From Euonymus europaeus (lineage: Eukaryota; Streptophyta; Magnoliopsida; Celastrales; Celastraceae), in contig OY756958.1 of assembly GCA_963580455.1 (NCBI GenBank), positions 5,964,501-6,028,500 on the forward strand: a DNA stretch of 64,000 nucleotides, read 5' to 3'. The notes under the pieces are model-generated. The model saw only the letters and a list, made by a program, of their open reading frames with translations. It searched no databases and was not told the DNA's origin. The position numbers and the translations under genes were made by a program. Within the stretch, counting starts at the first letter, position 1. Every line of letters starts with the position of its first letter. This document shows positions 21,565-34,541 of this stretch, one piece after another.

Positions 21565-23631
21565 ATCTCTAGGGATTTTCTTCTGGTTTTGTGTAAGGAC
21601 GGTAAATCATGTTTAGTGGATGCTTAACAAATAACAATTGCTATTGCTATGTATTTATTAGGGTCTTTTTCGGCTTCCTGAACTTTTGTGGTTCATCTGT
21701 TTGATTGAATTCTCTATGATGTGTAGAATGATTTTGGTTAACATTGGTTTATTTGGGTTTGTCTGTCGTGTTGTATTTGAAACTTGCTTGAGTTTTGGTT
21801 CTTCCTCTCTCTCCCAAAGAGTGGAGCAGCTCATTTGAAGAAGCCGCTTGTTCCCATCCTCCAATTTCATCTTGACAAGGTCGAGTAAAGTTGTCTCCGT
21901 CTCAATAAGCGAGAACAGGATATGGGTTTGATTCATGAAGATTTCTAGAGGGTTTGGTTCATGGCTTTCATTGATTTTTCAGATTTCATTAAACGCTGGA
22001 CATAAATGCCTAGCTTCTTGGTTTGAATTTACATCATTGTTGGTAATGAAATCTTCCTCTAGTCAATTTCATTTACATTCTTCATCATAGCATGAACGAT
22101 TAACTGATATATTTGAGAAATTAAAACTTCGTGAAAAGTGTACAAAAATATTTGGAGTTTTTGTTATGGATGGCCTAACCAAGTAGATACAGGAGAGTTT
22201 TTGAATAGATAAGCGCTCAAGGCGATTATGAATTTTTTTTGAATAGATAACAACTCAAGGCGATTCTATTTTCAGATCTGCTCGCCTGGTTTGATGCAAT
22301 ATGAGCCGCCTGTGTACCTGTCAATTTGTAGGACTGAATTTAGAACCGATTTTGTAGTTTAATGAACATGATAAGTTATGAATTTCCCGATAAAAAAATA
22401 ATAATTCCAAGATTTTTCGGATTTTTTCGAGATATATTTAGTGGATTACTCTAATTGACAGATTGGGTTAAGTTTGTCATGTTTGTTTTATCTATGGGGC
22501 TATAGTTGGTCAGTCCGGATATACTTCTTTATTTTATTTTTTTGAGAAAGAGATATACTTCTTTATATGTACGTTATTTATTTATTTATGTATTATCATA
22601 AAAAGAATCATGTGTTTGGTTGAATGTGAGTGAGCCTATATGTTCGATTAATAAGTTAGGTAATTTATAAGCTCAATTCAATCGGTAAACAAGCACATCA
22701 ATCACATATCAAAAAAAAATAAATTCTCTATACCCTCATTCTCTCACATATTTAACCTTTTATTAATAAAAATATATGTTAGATTTTGAAAAAAAAATTA
22801 CATATTTAAACTCAACGCATAAAATTATTTTCAACAAAACTTATATTCGATAATTTTTATACGCTATTAAAATTTATGATTTATCAAACAGTACATAACT
22901 TATTTAACAACATATCTACTGCACAATTTATCGCTGTTGAATATACTCTCAACCAAAAACATGTGAATTGTTAAGATTTATACATTTTTTTAAAAAAAAT
23001 AAATCCGAACCAGAAAATCATTGCCGGGTCAAACCGTTGAAGTTTCAATTTTCAAACTTCAGGGTTCAAAACTTACGATTGTAGTAAAACACGTGCACAA
23101 CAAATTCACTGTACTTCTGAGACGTTTCTCGTTTTTCGCCGTCCAAAACAGGATGTGCATGTACCAGCCAATAATGTCCCGTGATTGAGCTCGCCCGACC
23201 CGACTATTATAGCACTTTTAAAATTCCAATCATAACCTACGCAAATCTTCGGATCTCCTCCTGTTTCTCTCGAATCTAATCTCAATCGAGATCTCTGCAA
23301 TTGAGAAAGAAAGGAAAAAACTCCAGAAATCAATTATTCCATATCTATATCACAAAGACTTTCAATTTCCCTCGCAGTTTCCTCGTCCATTGACATCTCT
23401 GACTTTATGGGGTTCTTTTGTGAGCCGACGGTCAAGATCCCTTGTGATTGATTTTGTTTCCTGATTTTTTGTGGAAGCTCTTGATTTTATAAGTTTGGAA
23501 CGGAATTTGGTTGTGAAGATGAGGGTAATCAAGTCTCAGGTATGGCAGCCGTGCAAGAAGAAGAGGTCTTGATCGTTAGGGATTACAAATAACAGACACA
23601 GTAACGTGGATTTGAGAGGAATTGATCAGTA
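21565..23631. other. Intergenic region and kinase 5' leader
   Basis: The first 300 bases are the probable 3' UTR of the phosducin-like gene. 22000-23000 is AT-rich with no conserved coding segment. A small duplicated phrase (GAATAGATAA...CTCAAGGCGATT) occurs at about 22203-22264. From about 23200 the sequence becomes pyrimidine-rich, like the leader of the kinase gene at 23632. Confidence 0.4.
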
Positions 23632-24042
23632 ATGGCGTCTCGTTCGAGCAATACCACGGGGAGCAGGACACGTGTGGGGAAGTACGAGCTGGGAAGGACA
23701 CTGGGAGAAGGAACCTTCTCTAAGGTCAAATTCGCTCGCAACTGCGATACTGGGGAGCATGTCGCAATTAAGATTCTCGATAAAGAGAAACTCCTCAAGC
23801 ACAAGATGATCGCTCAGGTAATTCACTGTCTAATCATTTAATTAGCGATTCATTAAATTTTGAATTATCAGGAGAGCTTTTAATTTCGTCGAGGGAATAA
23901 GAATAATGAAAACAAATTGGAATTGTGATTTTCAATGTGCTTCACCTTCTATTGGAAGTTGGAACTAAGAATATACTGGCCAGTAACTCAGTATGGTTTA
24001 TGATTTAGTGTTTTTGACTTAGATGCTTTTCCTCTTACGTTG

Positions 24043-24335
24043 TGTTTGGAAGGAGGTTTGGGGGAGACAAAATCTCGTTTGGTAGGAAGTTTCGCGAAAT
24101 CTCCATTTCAAGGCAAAAACGAAACCTTCAATTTTTGAGGGTTTGGGGAGGTTTTATTCCAAAATAAAAGTGAAAGGACAAAAATACCGCTATGCCCAAC
24201 TTAAAAAACTTCATGCAATTTCTTTTTTTGAAACCTCCTACCAAACAAAGTTTAATGAGATTTCATGAAAATTCACTTCCTAAAACTCCTTTAAACCTCA
24301 TCTCCTGAAACCTCCTTCCAAACTCAGCCTTAAGT
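24043..24335. mobile_element. MITE in kinase intron 1
   Basis: Left end TGTTTGGAAGGAGGTTTGGG and the inverse at the right end (AACCTCCTTCCAAACTCA) define a roughly 290-bp element with short terminal inverted repeats. The internal sequence is rich in the same AAACCTCC/GGAGGTTT motif. The superfamily is not determined. Confidence 0.6.
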
Positions 24336-24380
24336 TTACAATGACTCTATTTGAAAAAGTTATATGTAATTGGGTGTGGT

Positions 24381-24573
24381 GCTGTTTGGTTGCTTTGGGA
24401 AAATAGGGTGTGGTTTGTCTTCCAAGGAAAAGGCAGGTCAATAATTTTAGGATGTGACTAAGTTTATTGGTGTCATGCTGTTTGGTTGCTTTGGGAAAAT
24501 AGGGTGTGGTTTGTCTTCGAAGGAAGAGGTAGGTTAAATAATTTTAGGACGTGACTAAGTTTATTAGCACGCT
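24381..24573. repeat. 96-bp tandem duplication
   Basis: Two copies starting GCTGTTTGGTTGCTTTGGG at 24381 and 24477 with a few substitutions, in kinase intron 1. Confidence 0.8.
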
Positions 24574-25151
24574 ATTATTTGGTTCAGTCAACTGTAATCA
24601 TATAAGCTTATTTGATTTTGTTTTCCTTTTCTTTGGATCGTCTTTATTTTACTGTTTGTCTTTAAAATTTTCAAAACATTTACTTCATATGTGATTGACA
24701 TTAAAAGGCTTAGCATTTTAACTTCACTGAATGTCATAATGTTATTTTCTTTGGCCATTTGCAGATTAAACGTGAGATTTCAACCATGAAACTGATTCGG
24801 CATCCAAATGTCATTCGCATGTATGAGGTTAGAAGGCAATTGCTGATTGCTGCTATTTCTTTGCATTGTGGTGGTTCTAAATGTCATTCTTTTGTGTGGC
24901 CCGAAAGAATAAATCAACACTTTATTGGTTACCTCTACATTTTTAAGCGCTTCCAGTGGCTTTCTTGTTGCAGGTGATGACCAGCAAGACAAAAATATAC
25001 ATCGTTTTAGAATTTGTGACTGGTGGGGAACTTTTTGACAAAATTGCAAGTCAAATCAAGTTTTTGTTTGGAATTGCTGTCTAAATTATTGTGCATGATG
25101 AGTTAATGGAGCTATATCTCCGGTTGAGTTGTGTATTGTGTTTCTTGGTAG

Positions 25152-25262
<111 letters not shown>

Positions 25263-26353
25263 TAAGATCTTTTACTACTTTTTTTTTTAATACCTTTGCT
25301 TACAATGAATGATACCAGTAAATGTGATGGAATAACTTCTTGTCCATTTAAATGAGAAAAATAAATCATCTGCATTTTAAAAGTGAATTATTGTTGTGGA
25401 TTGTGGTTTATGAATTACAGCCAGAAAATTTGCTGCTGGACGCTAACGGAGTTCTTAAAGTCTCAGATTTCGGGTTTATGATTTCGGGTTGCATTTCACC
25501 TACTGCACTTCTTTGGTGAATCATCAGGTTGATACACATAACTTGGTTATTAAGGCTTCACGATTTGTTATCTTCATATTTAGGAAGATGGATTACTTCA
25601 TACAACATGAGGGACGCCAAATTATGTTGCTCCTGAGGTATATTAACTCCTGATAAAGAAAATTGTTCCTTTACCATTAGCTTCTTTACCTTTTCTTCTT
25701 CTCTTACAATTTTTATAACGTTCAAGGTGATAAACAATAAAGGCTACGATGGAGCCAAGGCAGATCTGTGGTCATGCGGGGTGATTCTTTTTGTCTTAAT
25801 GGCAGGTTACTTGCCTTTTGAAGATAATAACCTCTTGGCATTATATAAAAAGGTAATTGTATCCTTCCTTCTTTCAGTATTTTCGCTTTGCCAAATAATT
25901 TGAAACTTGCCTATGCATGCATGATTTATTTAATGTTCCCGTTGTTTTTTTCTCTGCAAAAAAAATCTCCTTTTGAAAAATGAAGCCAATATAATTTTTA
26001 TCATAAGGACTTCCCTATTGATCAATATATTTTTTGTTGGCAGAATTGAATGTCAGTCCTAAAGTCTCCCTCTTCTAAGGCTTCACCTTGTTATTCCATT
26101 TTCTATTAATTTATTTGTTCAGTAAATGACTTAGTAAAGAAAAGAAAAGCAATAAACTGATTGTTTATTTTCTTTTCCTGTCTAAAGGTATTGATTAAGA
26201 TCCTATTCGGAAAGATAGAGTGCTCACATCTGCAATATATATTATCTGGTTGCACCATTGCAGATAAATAAGGCCGACTTTACATGTCCTCCTTGGCTCT
26301 CATCAAGCGCAAAGAAACTAATCAAAAGAATTTTGGACCCTAATCCAGTGACG

Positions 26354-26655
26354 GTATGCATTTTCCTTTCACTTAAAAACACAAGGAGGTCGGGCTTCAC
26401 CAATTCTGGTCATAAAAAGGCTCGCAAAAGAAGATTTGGGAGCAAAGGAGCAAAGGATCGGCGAGGTCGAACAAGAAGGGCGTCTGTGTCTGCGTCTCTC
26501 GCGAATGAAGAAAGAGAATATGGGTTTCACCCAAATCTGGTCTCAAACTGGGTATTTTGGGTGATTTAATCCAAGCCTTTTATTTGATCTAACGGAGGAA
26601 AACAAAAGCCCGCACTTTTTAACAATTACAGGTATGCGCAGGTGAGCACCATTGT

Positions 26656-26658
<3 letters not shown>
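26354..26658. other. Junction between broken kinase and MULE
   Basis: After the donor at 26354 only about 20 bases are intron-like. The following piece (AAGGAGGTCGGGCTTCACC onward) is not CIPK sequence and is of unknown origin. It has an open frame in the plus direction rich in Arg and Lys but no recognisable domain. Confidence 0.35.

Positions 26659-26700
<42 letters not shown>
26659..26700. repeat. TA microsatellite
   Basis: An uninterrupted TA run abutting the left end of the MULE. A shorter TA run (30994-31013) abuts the right end. Confidence 0.95.
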
Positions 26701-26703
<3 letters not shown>

Positions 26704-27433
26704 CGTGATGATCTCACGCGGGATCCCGCATGACTTAATTTCATGCGGGATCCCACTTTCACCGTCGGATTGATCGGACGGTGAAAGGCAACAACTTTTT
26801 TTAAATAAAATAAACAACTTTTTTGCTTTTTTGCCTTTTGCCTTTTGACTTTCATTGCCCTGCTTCGTCGTGCCTCTCCCTGTACCGTCGGCTTCCAGCA
26901 TCTTTTCCCCAGGCTTGGGCATCTGTCTCCGTCACTCCCTGGGCTCCTCTCTCCACTTTGCTCCTGCATCACGCAGTAGACCTCTCTCACCTCTTTTTCT
27001 TAGATCCGGTAGCTTCTCATCTTTGATTGTATAGCATGAAATGTTCAGATTTGTTTGAGTTTTGAACTGATTTGCTTTTAATTATCTATGAGATTGTTAT
27101 AAATTGTTCTTTTGAATGGAAACTATTGAGATAATTTTATCAGATTCTTAGTTCATGAGTCATACTGCATTATTTTGAAAAGGTGAACCTTTTGGAAGTT
27201 GGCTGGCCATCAACGGTGGCTTTTGATTGGGCTGCGTTGTAGCATTGAGAATTTTGGTTGTGGATAGTTTAATCATATGGAAGATGTTGTTTACTGTTGC
27301 ATGAAAGCATAATTAAAAATTAACGAGATTTTGCTTCCTTATTGTCCAGCTGCTTGGGAGCTACTAGCTAAACTAGTGGTTTTTTTGTCAAGTCGATTTA
27401 TGAGCTACTGAATTTTTTTGTGATATGTAGGTC

Positions 27434-29678
27434 ATGAATGGTGAAATGCATTGTGTTCAAGAAGGTGATTTGGGATCTTCGTCAAATTCGGTTCAACAAT
27501 TTGTGCCTCAAGTATTGTTTGAAAAAATCCCAAAAATAGGACAGGAATTTGATTCAGTTGATGAAGCTCAAGCATTCTACAATGAATATGCTCGATATGC
27601 TGGTTTTAGTGTTCGCAATCATTCCTCAAAGAAGAACAAATCCAATGAGATTATCCGGAAGGAATTTGTTTGTTACAAAGAAGGGGTTCGAGACTATGAG
27701 AAATCACAATCTGTTGGTGTTAGAAAAAGGCCAGAGACGAGGGAAGGTTGCAAGGCAAAATTTACAGTTGTGAAAAGTAGCTCGAATGAATGTTTTGTAG
27801 TTTCGCAATTTAATGAAGTTCATAATCACGTTTTTGCAACACCAAGGAAAGTACATATGTTGAGGTCTCATCGTTCTTTTTCTAGTGCGAAAAAGGCGTT
27901 ATCACAACAATTTTCAGCAGCAAATGTTCCTATTCATCAACAAATTAGTATATTTGAGCTTCAAGCCGGAGGCATAGAAAACATAGGGTGCATAGAAAGA
28001 GATTTTTATAATGCAAGAAGGGATGAGGCAAAACAGTTTGCTGGACATGATGCTCAGATGTTGATTGAATATTTCGAAGCCGAGAAAGAAAAAAATTCCG
28101 GATTCTTTTTTACATTTGAGATGGATTCAGAAAACAAATTGAGACATTGTTTCTGGGCCGATGTCGACTGTAGGAGATATTATCATGCATTTGGCGATGT
28201 TATCGTATTTGACACTACGTACAACACTAATCGCTATGGAATGATTTTTGCTCCATTTGTTGGAGTAAACCATCATGGTCAAAGTTGCCTTTTTGCATGT
28301 GCTTTCTTAAGCGATGAGACAGTGGATACATTTTCATGGCTCCTACAACAGTTTTTGATGGCCATGCCATCTGGAGCACCAAAAATGATCATCACTGACC
28401 AGGATCCGGCTATGACGAGAGCCATTGCTGAGTATTTTCCTAACACTATACACAGGTTATGTATGTGGCATATTCTCAGCAAATTCTCTGAGAAATTAGA
28501 TGCAGTCAAATTGAAAGAGCACTTTCCATCATTCCAGGACTGCATATGGAATTCAGAAGATCCAGAACAATTTGAGGCTGCTTGGTTTCGGGTCCTTCAG
28601 ATTAGTGGAATGTCAGACAATGTGTGGTTGAAAGGACTCTATGATATACGAAGCAAATGGATTCCAGCTTATGTTAATGGAACATTTTCCGCCGGTTGAG
28701 ATCCAACTTCTAACTTTATTTATCTTTAATCATTATTTTTACTTTTGTTATTAACCACCTTCTTTTTTACTTGTAGGCATGTCTAGTAGTCAACGAGCAG
28801 AAAGTTGTCATGCCTTTTTCAAGCATTTTGTCTCAAAAAAAAATAGTTTGATGGACTTCGTGGTTCGATTTGAGCGAGCATTGAAACACCAACGACATCA
28901 GGAATTATGTCTTGACCACAAGGATATCAACGAGCAACCTGTTATGAAGACAATGTGGCCGCTAGAGAAAAAAATGAGTGAGGTATACACACAGAACCTT
29001 TTTTATAAATTTCAGGTTGAGCTTTACCAGAGCATGGCTTATTATGTTGTTGTGGACCAAGAAGAAGGGGATATTTGCATTTATAATGTCAGTAGGGCTG
29101 AAAGAACTGAAGGCCGAGCACGAAAAATTGTGGAAGATAAGTCTGTCGACTACGTGACTTGTAGTTGCAAAAAGTTTGAATCTTATGGAATTCTTTGTCG
29201 GCATATCTTGGCTACCTTCTGCAGGGCAAAAATGCAGCAGCCATTGTCTAGTAATTATGTCTTACGAAGATGGATGAAAACGGCTATGTCTTTTAGCTCA
29301 TATATTACTGATTGTGGGGAAAGTGTTAATGATGCTTCCCGCCTTGAAAATGACAACATGCTTCGAGTTCTTGCTACAAAAATCTGTGATGATGCATATA
29401 CGAGCCAAGATACATTTCAGTTGGCAAAGGAGACATTTGAGTCTCTCCATGAAAAAATAAAGTCGATGACATTAACAAGTGAAATTTGTTCTCAACCAAC
29501 TATTCGACTTTCAGAACCTCTTTACAATGAGCCTGATCAAGTTAGAGCAAAAGGATGTGGGAAGAGGTTGAAAGGTGGGAAAGAACTTGCGACAAAGAGG
29601 AATAGACGTTGCCATGGTTGTGGACTTACAGGCCAATCACATGACAAAAGAAATTGTCCGGCATTGAACAATTCGTAG
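27434..29678 (+). CDS. FAR1/FHY3-type MULE transposase
   Basis: Probable transposase of the surrounding MULE; host FAR1/FHY3 light-signalling factors derive from such proteins. Exons 27434-28694 and 28777-29678 (GT/AG, A-G-M join in frame) give 720 residues without a stop. Domains: FAR1 DNA-binding domain about residues 38-140 (FDSVDEAQAFYNEYARYAGF). The MULE DDE core has Asp260 (VIVFDTTYNTN), Asp322 (MIITDQDPAMT) and the likely catalytic Glu429 in SQRAESCHAFF. A SWIM zinc finger lies near 549-566 (CSCKKFESYGILCRHILATF). A C-terminal zinc knuckle lies near 697-712 (CHGCGLTGQSHDKRNC). The ATG follows a splice-acceptor-like TGATATGTAG, so a leader intron is likely. All key residues are present, so the element could be autonomous; alternatively this is a recently inserted FRS-like gene. 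Confidence 0.9.
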
Positions 29679-30689
29679 GTCTCTCCGTGCAAGGTATCTT
29701 ATTAATGTTGGTGTTCACAATTGGTATTGTGACTTCTTTTGGATGTATTTTATTTATGGATGTAGTGAATGCTGGATTTGGCAAGTGTGGACTATTTTGT
29801 TTTCAACTATTTTATTTATAGATGTAGTGAATGCTGGATTTATGGATTTAGTGCATGGAAATTGTTGTTCTAGATGTTTTTCTTGACTCTGCAAATAATG
29901 AATTGACAAATTGACAAATTCAATTGTTGAGAACAATCGACAAATCCAATTGTTGAGAACAATCAATTGTCAGCACATGACAGTACAAACATTTGCTAAA
30001 GCAGTTTCAGCTTCTTGACAGTACACATGACAATACAAATATTTGCTAAAGAAAAAGCAACAAATCCAATTGTTGAAAACAAAATAGATGCATCTGGCCA
30101 AAGCAGTTTCAGCTCGTGTTGAAATCAATTGTCCAATTGCAGTTTTAGCTTTAGACCAAATCATCATATATCCAGCATGCTTTGGTTCCAATTATCATAT
30201 GCCTTCTAAACAAATGTATCCACATATACCAGCAGTTGAATCACACAATCAGAAGCCAAGTCTTGCTGCAACCCAAAACCACTAATTCAAGCTAAGTGTC
30301 CAATTACAATATTGTTGCATATTGGCATAAAAACTCAAGCTTCAAACCCCGGTTGCCCACAAGTTTTACTATTAGAAATTCAAAGTTTCAATATCCAATT
30401 TAAAATACATATTCATGATGACAAATTGACCGGTTGAGATCGAAGAACAAAGCAAACGAAATATCCAAATTTGAGAATCAAACATCGGAGATGATGAAAT
30501 TAGAGACCCTACAAAAGAGTAGCTGATAAAAGACCTAATATGATAACAAACCTAGCGACAACTAAACTCACCGGACTATGGGGGCGATGGTGCGGCGTTG
30601 GAGGTGGAACTGAAGTGAAGAGAGAGGAGCCCATGGGTGAAGAGATAGCCACTGGCATGAAGAGAGAGGATCGCTGCTCGGGAGTGGCG
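29679..30689. other. MULE 3' non-coding region
   Basis: Internal non-coding part of the MULE. It contains several near repeats of CAAATCCAATTGTTGA with ACAATACAAATATTTGCTAA at about 29910-30075. No gene recognised. Confidence 0.5.
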
Positions 30690-31013
30690 GAGACAGATGC
30701 TCAGGCCTGGAGAGAAGATGTTGGAAGCCGACGGTACAGGGAGAGGCACGACGAAGTAGGGGCAACAAAAGAAAAGCAGAAACAAAAGGCAAAAGGCTGT
30801 TAAAATAAAAGTCAAAAGGCAAAAGGCAAAAAAGCAAAAAAGTTGTTTATTTTATTTTTAAAAAAAAAAGCAAAAAAGTTGTTTATTTTATTTAAAAAAA
30901 GTTGTTGCCTTTCACCGTCCGATCAATCCGACGGTGAAAGTGGGATCCCGCATGACTTAATTTCATGCGGGATCCCGCGTATGAACATTACGCTATATAT
31001 ATATATATATATA

Positions 31014-31220
31014 TGGTGAGAAAGATGATAGGAGATTGTTGGTGTTGAAAAATAGATAAGAATGAGAGAGGTGCGGAAAATGAGAGAGTTGGTGTTGAAA
31101 AATAGTTAAAAAAGAGAGAGGTGTGGAAAAATGAGAGAGTTGGTAATGAAAAATAGGGGAGTTGATGTTAAAAAAATGTGAAGAGTTAATGCTGAAAAAT
31201 GTGCAAGAGGGAGGAGTGAA
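31014..31220. repeat. Degenerate minisatellite
   Basis: Roughly 30-60-base units of the type GAGAGAGTTGGTGTTGAAAAATAG repeat imperfectly four to five times just right of the MULE. Sequence from about 31230 to 31440 is rich in TTGGGTTATGGATTTGGG. Confidence 0.65.
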
Positions 31221-31489
31221 AAAATGGAGTGGGCTTGTGTTTGGGTTATGGATTTGGGCTTATTTTGTGAAATAAAATGGTTTGGTGATTTGGTCTTAGT
31301 TTTAAATTGGGTTATGGATTTGGGTTTGATTTTGTGTTATGAATTTGGGCTTGAGTGGATTTTTGGGTTTTGGGTTTACGGTTAAAAAAATGTTTGGTCA
31401 AATTATATTATTTTCTTTATTTTTTCCATCTTTAAATTATTTATTTATTTATTTTTTAAAATTGAGCTCGAACTAAAAGCAATTACTAC

Positions 31490-31795
31490 ATGGTTCAAAT
31501 AAGAAATGAAGTTGATAAGTATTTATTGGAGGAGACCGAGAATCCTAAAAATCTTAGCTTTAGTTTGATGGAATGGTGGAAAGAAAATCAATCGAGGTAT
31601 CCAATCCTTTCCAAGATTGCTAAGGTTGTATTTGTTGTCTCGGTGTCAAGTGTGCCTTTGAAGTTCGCTTTTAGTGTCGGAAAGAGGGTTGTGAACCCTT
31701 TTCGTGCATTTTTGACACCCAAAATAGCCGAAGCACTAATTTGCACCAATGTAATGCTTAGAGGTGAATCTTTTGCATCCTGGTTCAGCCTATAA
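31490..31795 (+). pseudogene. hAT transposase C-terminal (hATC) fragment
   Basis: An open fragment with the hATC signature: LMEWWKENQSRYPILSKIAK, then VSVSSVPLKFAFSVGKRV and PFRAFLTPKIAEALIC. The rest of the transposase is absent. Substitutions at normally fixed positions (PLKFAFSVG where ASESAFSTG is usual) show decay. It is unrelated to the intact hAT at 14.4-18.6 kb beyond family membership. Confidence 0.8.
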
Positions 31796-31799
31796 AACT

Positions 31800-32540
31800 G
31801 TTGTACGTACATTATGTTTAATACTTTTATTGTTTATCTGCATTAGTAGGTCACAAAGCCGAGCAATGGCTGATTTGGCTAAAATGGATGCATTATGGGC
31901 CCGGCTTAGAGCATGAATGTTCTACTAATTTTATGCATTTTATTTTCTGTTGGACTGTAGAAACTTTGTATTTTTTAGTTCTATTTTGAACTTGTAGCAT
32001 GTAGCCATGGTGCATATATGGAGTCATGTCTTTGGAATTTGGATATTCAGTTTGGAGTTTGGAATTGTATGTATTTGTTTTCTATCTTGTAATTTCTGTT
32101 TTAAAAATAGTGCTCAATAGAGATATAACATTGAGGATTTCAAACCATAACCTAACCGAATCTGAATCGTTAAAAGGATTAATCATAACTAGTAGTTCAT
32201 TTGATATTAGGTCCAAATTCGATTTCAATAATTGAGAAATCAATTTGGTTTTCAAATTGGGGGAGGAGGATGGGCTACTAACCAGATTAGACTAGAAGAC
32301 CAAATCCAATTATGTACGCGAGGGTTTGGGCTTAATCCTTACTACCGTCACTAACAAAGTAAGATCCATTTGACCATTTTGTAAGTTATTTTATTTTGGG
32401 AATCAAGGGATAGCTGAGAGTGGTGGACTATTATTTGTTGGCCATTTTTTGATTTATATTCATGTAGTGCAAGAGCAAAACCTCACACACATCATCACAG
32501 TCATCATCATAATTAAATTTCTTTGTTTGTAAAAAGATAA
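31800..32540. other. Intergenic, nothing recognised
   Basis: AT-rich. A short open stretch at about 31850-31912 (SRAMADLAKMDALWARLRA) could be another transposon exon but is too short to assign. Confidence 0.3.
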
Positions 32541-33453
32541 AAGTATCAGGATAGCTCATGACTTTACGTTTTCGGGTCATTTTTTTCCAGGCCAATCAAG
32601 CCCTTCAACTTTTCAATTTAGGTCACGTTTGTCCTTGTGTGTATTTTCCGTCCAAAGATACTGACATGGCCGCGAATTGATGAGTTGGCTTTATTTCAAA
32701 AAATAAAAAATACATGTTAAGAGTGATATGGAATTAAAAGAATGAAACACAAACAAAAATTTAATCAAAATAAAAATTTGGTTCTAATTTTTGGTCTAAA
32801 CTCTCAAGATCTTGCTAGACGCCCAATTGCGGACAACGAGTATAGGTGATGTTGTAGACATGGCTAAGGTCCTTTCTTTACTTCGGTCAATATGGTGGTG
32901 GTCCGGTGACTACAAAAGAAGAAGAAAATATTGATTTCACAAAAGAAGAAGAAAATAGTTGATTTCGAAAGAAAATGCCCAAGTCTACAATTATTACACA
33001 ACTCCTTGCATAGATTCATAAGATCCTCGTTGCTCAAGAAAATTACCCAACCCCACAACTTGTAATTTCAACCAATCTGTGTTGCGCATTTTGAGAAGGT
33101 GACGAAGGAGAATGATAGGGAAGATGAGTTTGGGATTTTGCAGAGCATATTTTTGAAGAAGAGTGAAGAAGGATTGTTGGTGACGATGGTGGAAGGTGGC
33201 GATGGTGGTGGATCTTGAAGAAGAAGACGACTCAAGGAGAGAGAAAGATATAGGAGCTCGAAGAAGAAGAGACAAGGAGAGAGAAAGAGCAATGTCAGCA
33301 CATAACGGACACATCATTAGCTTTTAACGGAAAATGATTAAAAGGTTAACGTTACTTAAGTTGAAAAGTTACAAGGCTTGATTGACCTGGGAAAACAAAT
33401 TTGAGGGTCTAAAATGGCTAAAAAACGTAAGTTTAAGGGCTATCCTGATACTT
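32541..33453. mobile_element. Non-autonomous TIR element, 0.9 kb
   Basis: Left AAGTATCAGGATAGC and right GGGCTATCCTGATACTT are inverse ends. Similarity continues for about 100 bp (CCAATCAAGCCCTTCAACTT versus its inverse at the right). It has no transposase. The internal sequence includes GAAGAAGAAG-type runs. A related but diverged element is at 35356-36102. Confidence 0.75.
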
Positions 33454-34337
33454 GTCCTTTGTCAAAATTATTATTATTTTTTGTAGTTACTATGTAAAAT
33501 ATGTGCATGCACACATTATATTATCTTAAAAAGAAAATATTGTTATAGTTCAATATATATATTTTCTACCAAACAAACATTGGAAAATACTAAGCAATCT
33601 TTTTGTGCAAACACTAAAAATTAGTTGTTTTTTCATTGATAAATTTTTCCTATATACTTTCCACGAGAGCTTGGTTTTCATCCAAATAAATGGAGCATAA
33701 ATCTAACTGAAAATTTTGATTCGGTTCACTTAATTTGTTAACTCAATTATGTTTGGATGATCTGAAATTAATTGATGATTAAGGGATATTAAAACCAAAT
33801 ATACTTTTTTAATATTTTAAATTAGTTTTTTATGGAAAATAAAAAAGACACCAAAAGTCGTTTTGATTAGAGGAAAATGAAATCCCACCCTTTTTGATTT
33901 TCTGTTTGGGGGGTGTGACCATCTTATCTGAGGTAACATATGGTTTGCATTATGTTTGTTCAATCGTAGTAAAATTTACTCTTCCCAGTTCAACTAGTCA
34001 TTTTCATTTAAGGACAAGAAGAATCACAAGATCCACTTATGAACCACAATTAAAAGCTGGTAATCATTGAAAGACGATGCACGATCCACTTGATCATGAT
34101 CTCATTTGCATTATTTGTCAATTTTTATTACATCTTTTTTACTCCCAAAGAAAGAAAGAAAGAAAAAAAACCCAGAAAACCAAAAAGACATGGAAGACCT
34201 TATTACGTACATCTTAATTAAAATCCATGCTTAAAGGAGATCTCTAAACAGAGAAATCTCAAACCAGCAAACTTAATTGAAAACCCACTAATTGAAGCAG
34301 CATTTTCCCTTTATCAATTGGAGACTTGAGCTTGGTC
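33454..34337. other. Intergenic, nothing recognised
   Basis: AT-rich with no conserved coding segment. Bases from about 34200 to 34337 are the likely 3' UTR of the minus-strand LEA-like gene. Confidence 0.35.
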
Positions 34338-34491
34338 TTATGATTTCCTGTTGGTGGTGGGGATGGTGGTGCTGCTGTCACCGGTGCCAAGTGTGTTCTT
34401 CACAGCATCCACTGCACCTTGTGCCATGCTCTTCACTTGCTCTCCGGTCTATAAACAAAATTATTACATTTTACACAAAAATTTTATCATC

Positions 34492-34541
<50 letters not shown>

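Larger units (their letters stand above)
26701..30995 (+). mobile_element. FAR1-type Mutator-like element (MULE), 4.3 kb
   Basis: Terminal inverted repeats start TAGCGTGATG at 26701 and end CATTACGCTA at 30995. They stay recognisably similar for about 250-300 bp (26701 to about 26960 and about 30690-30995). The right copy has an extra internal duplication of the A-rich tract GCAAAAAAGTTGTTTATTTT. Each TIR contains two hairpins: paired GCGGGATCCCGCATGA/TCATGCGGGATCCC, and CTTTCACCGTC facing GACGGTGAAAG. The 9-bp target duplication expected for MULEs would be TA-only and cannot be proven. The element carries one intact FAR1-like gene. Confidence 0.9.

Noticed and set aside
28279..28545. 88-codon minus-strand frame
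   Set aside because: Antisense to the DDE core of the FAR1-type transposase.
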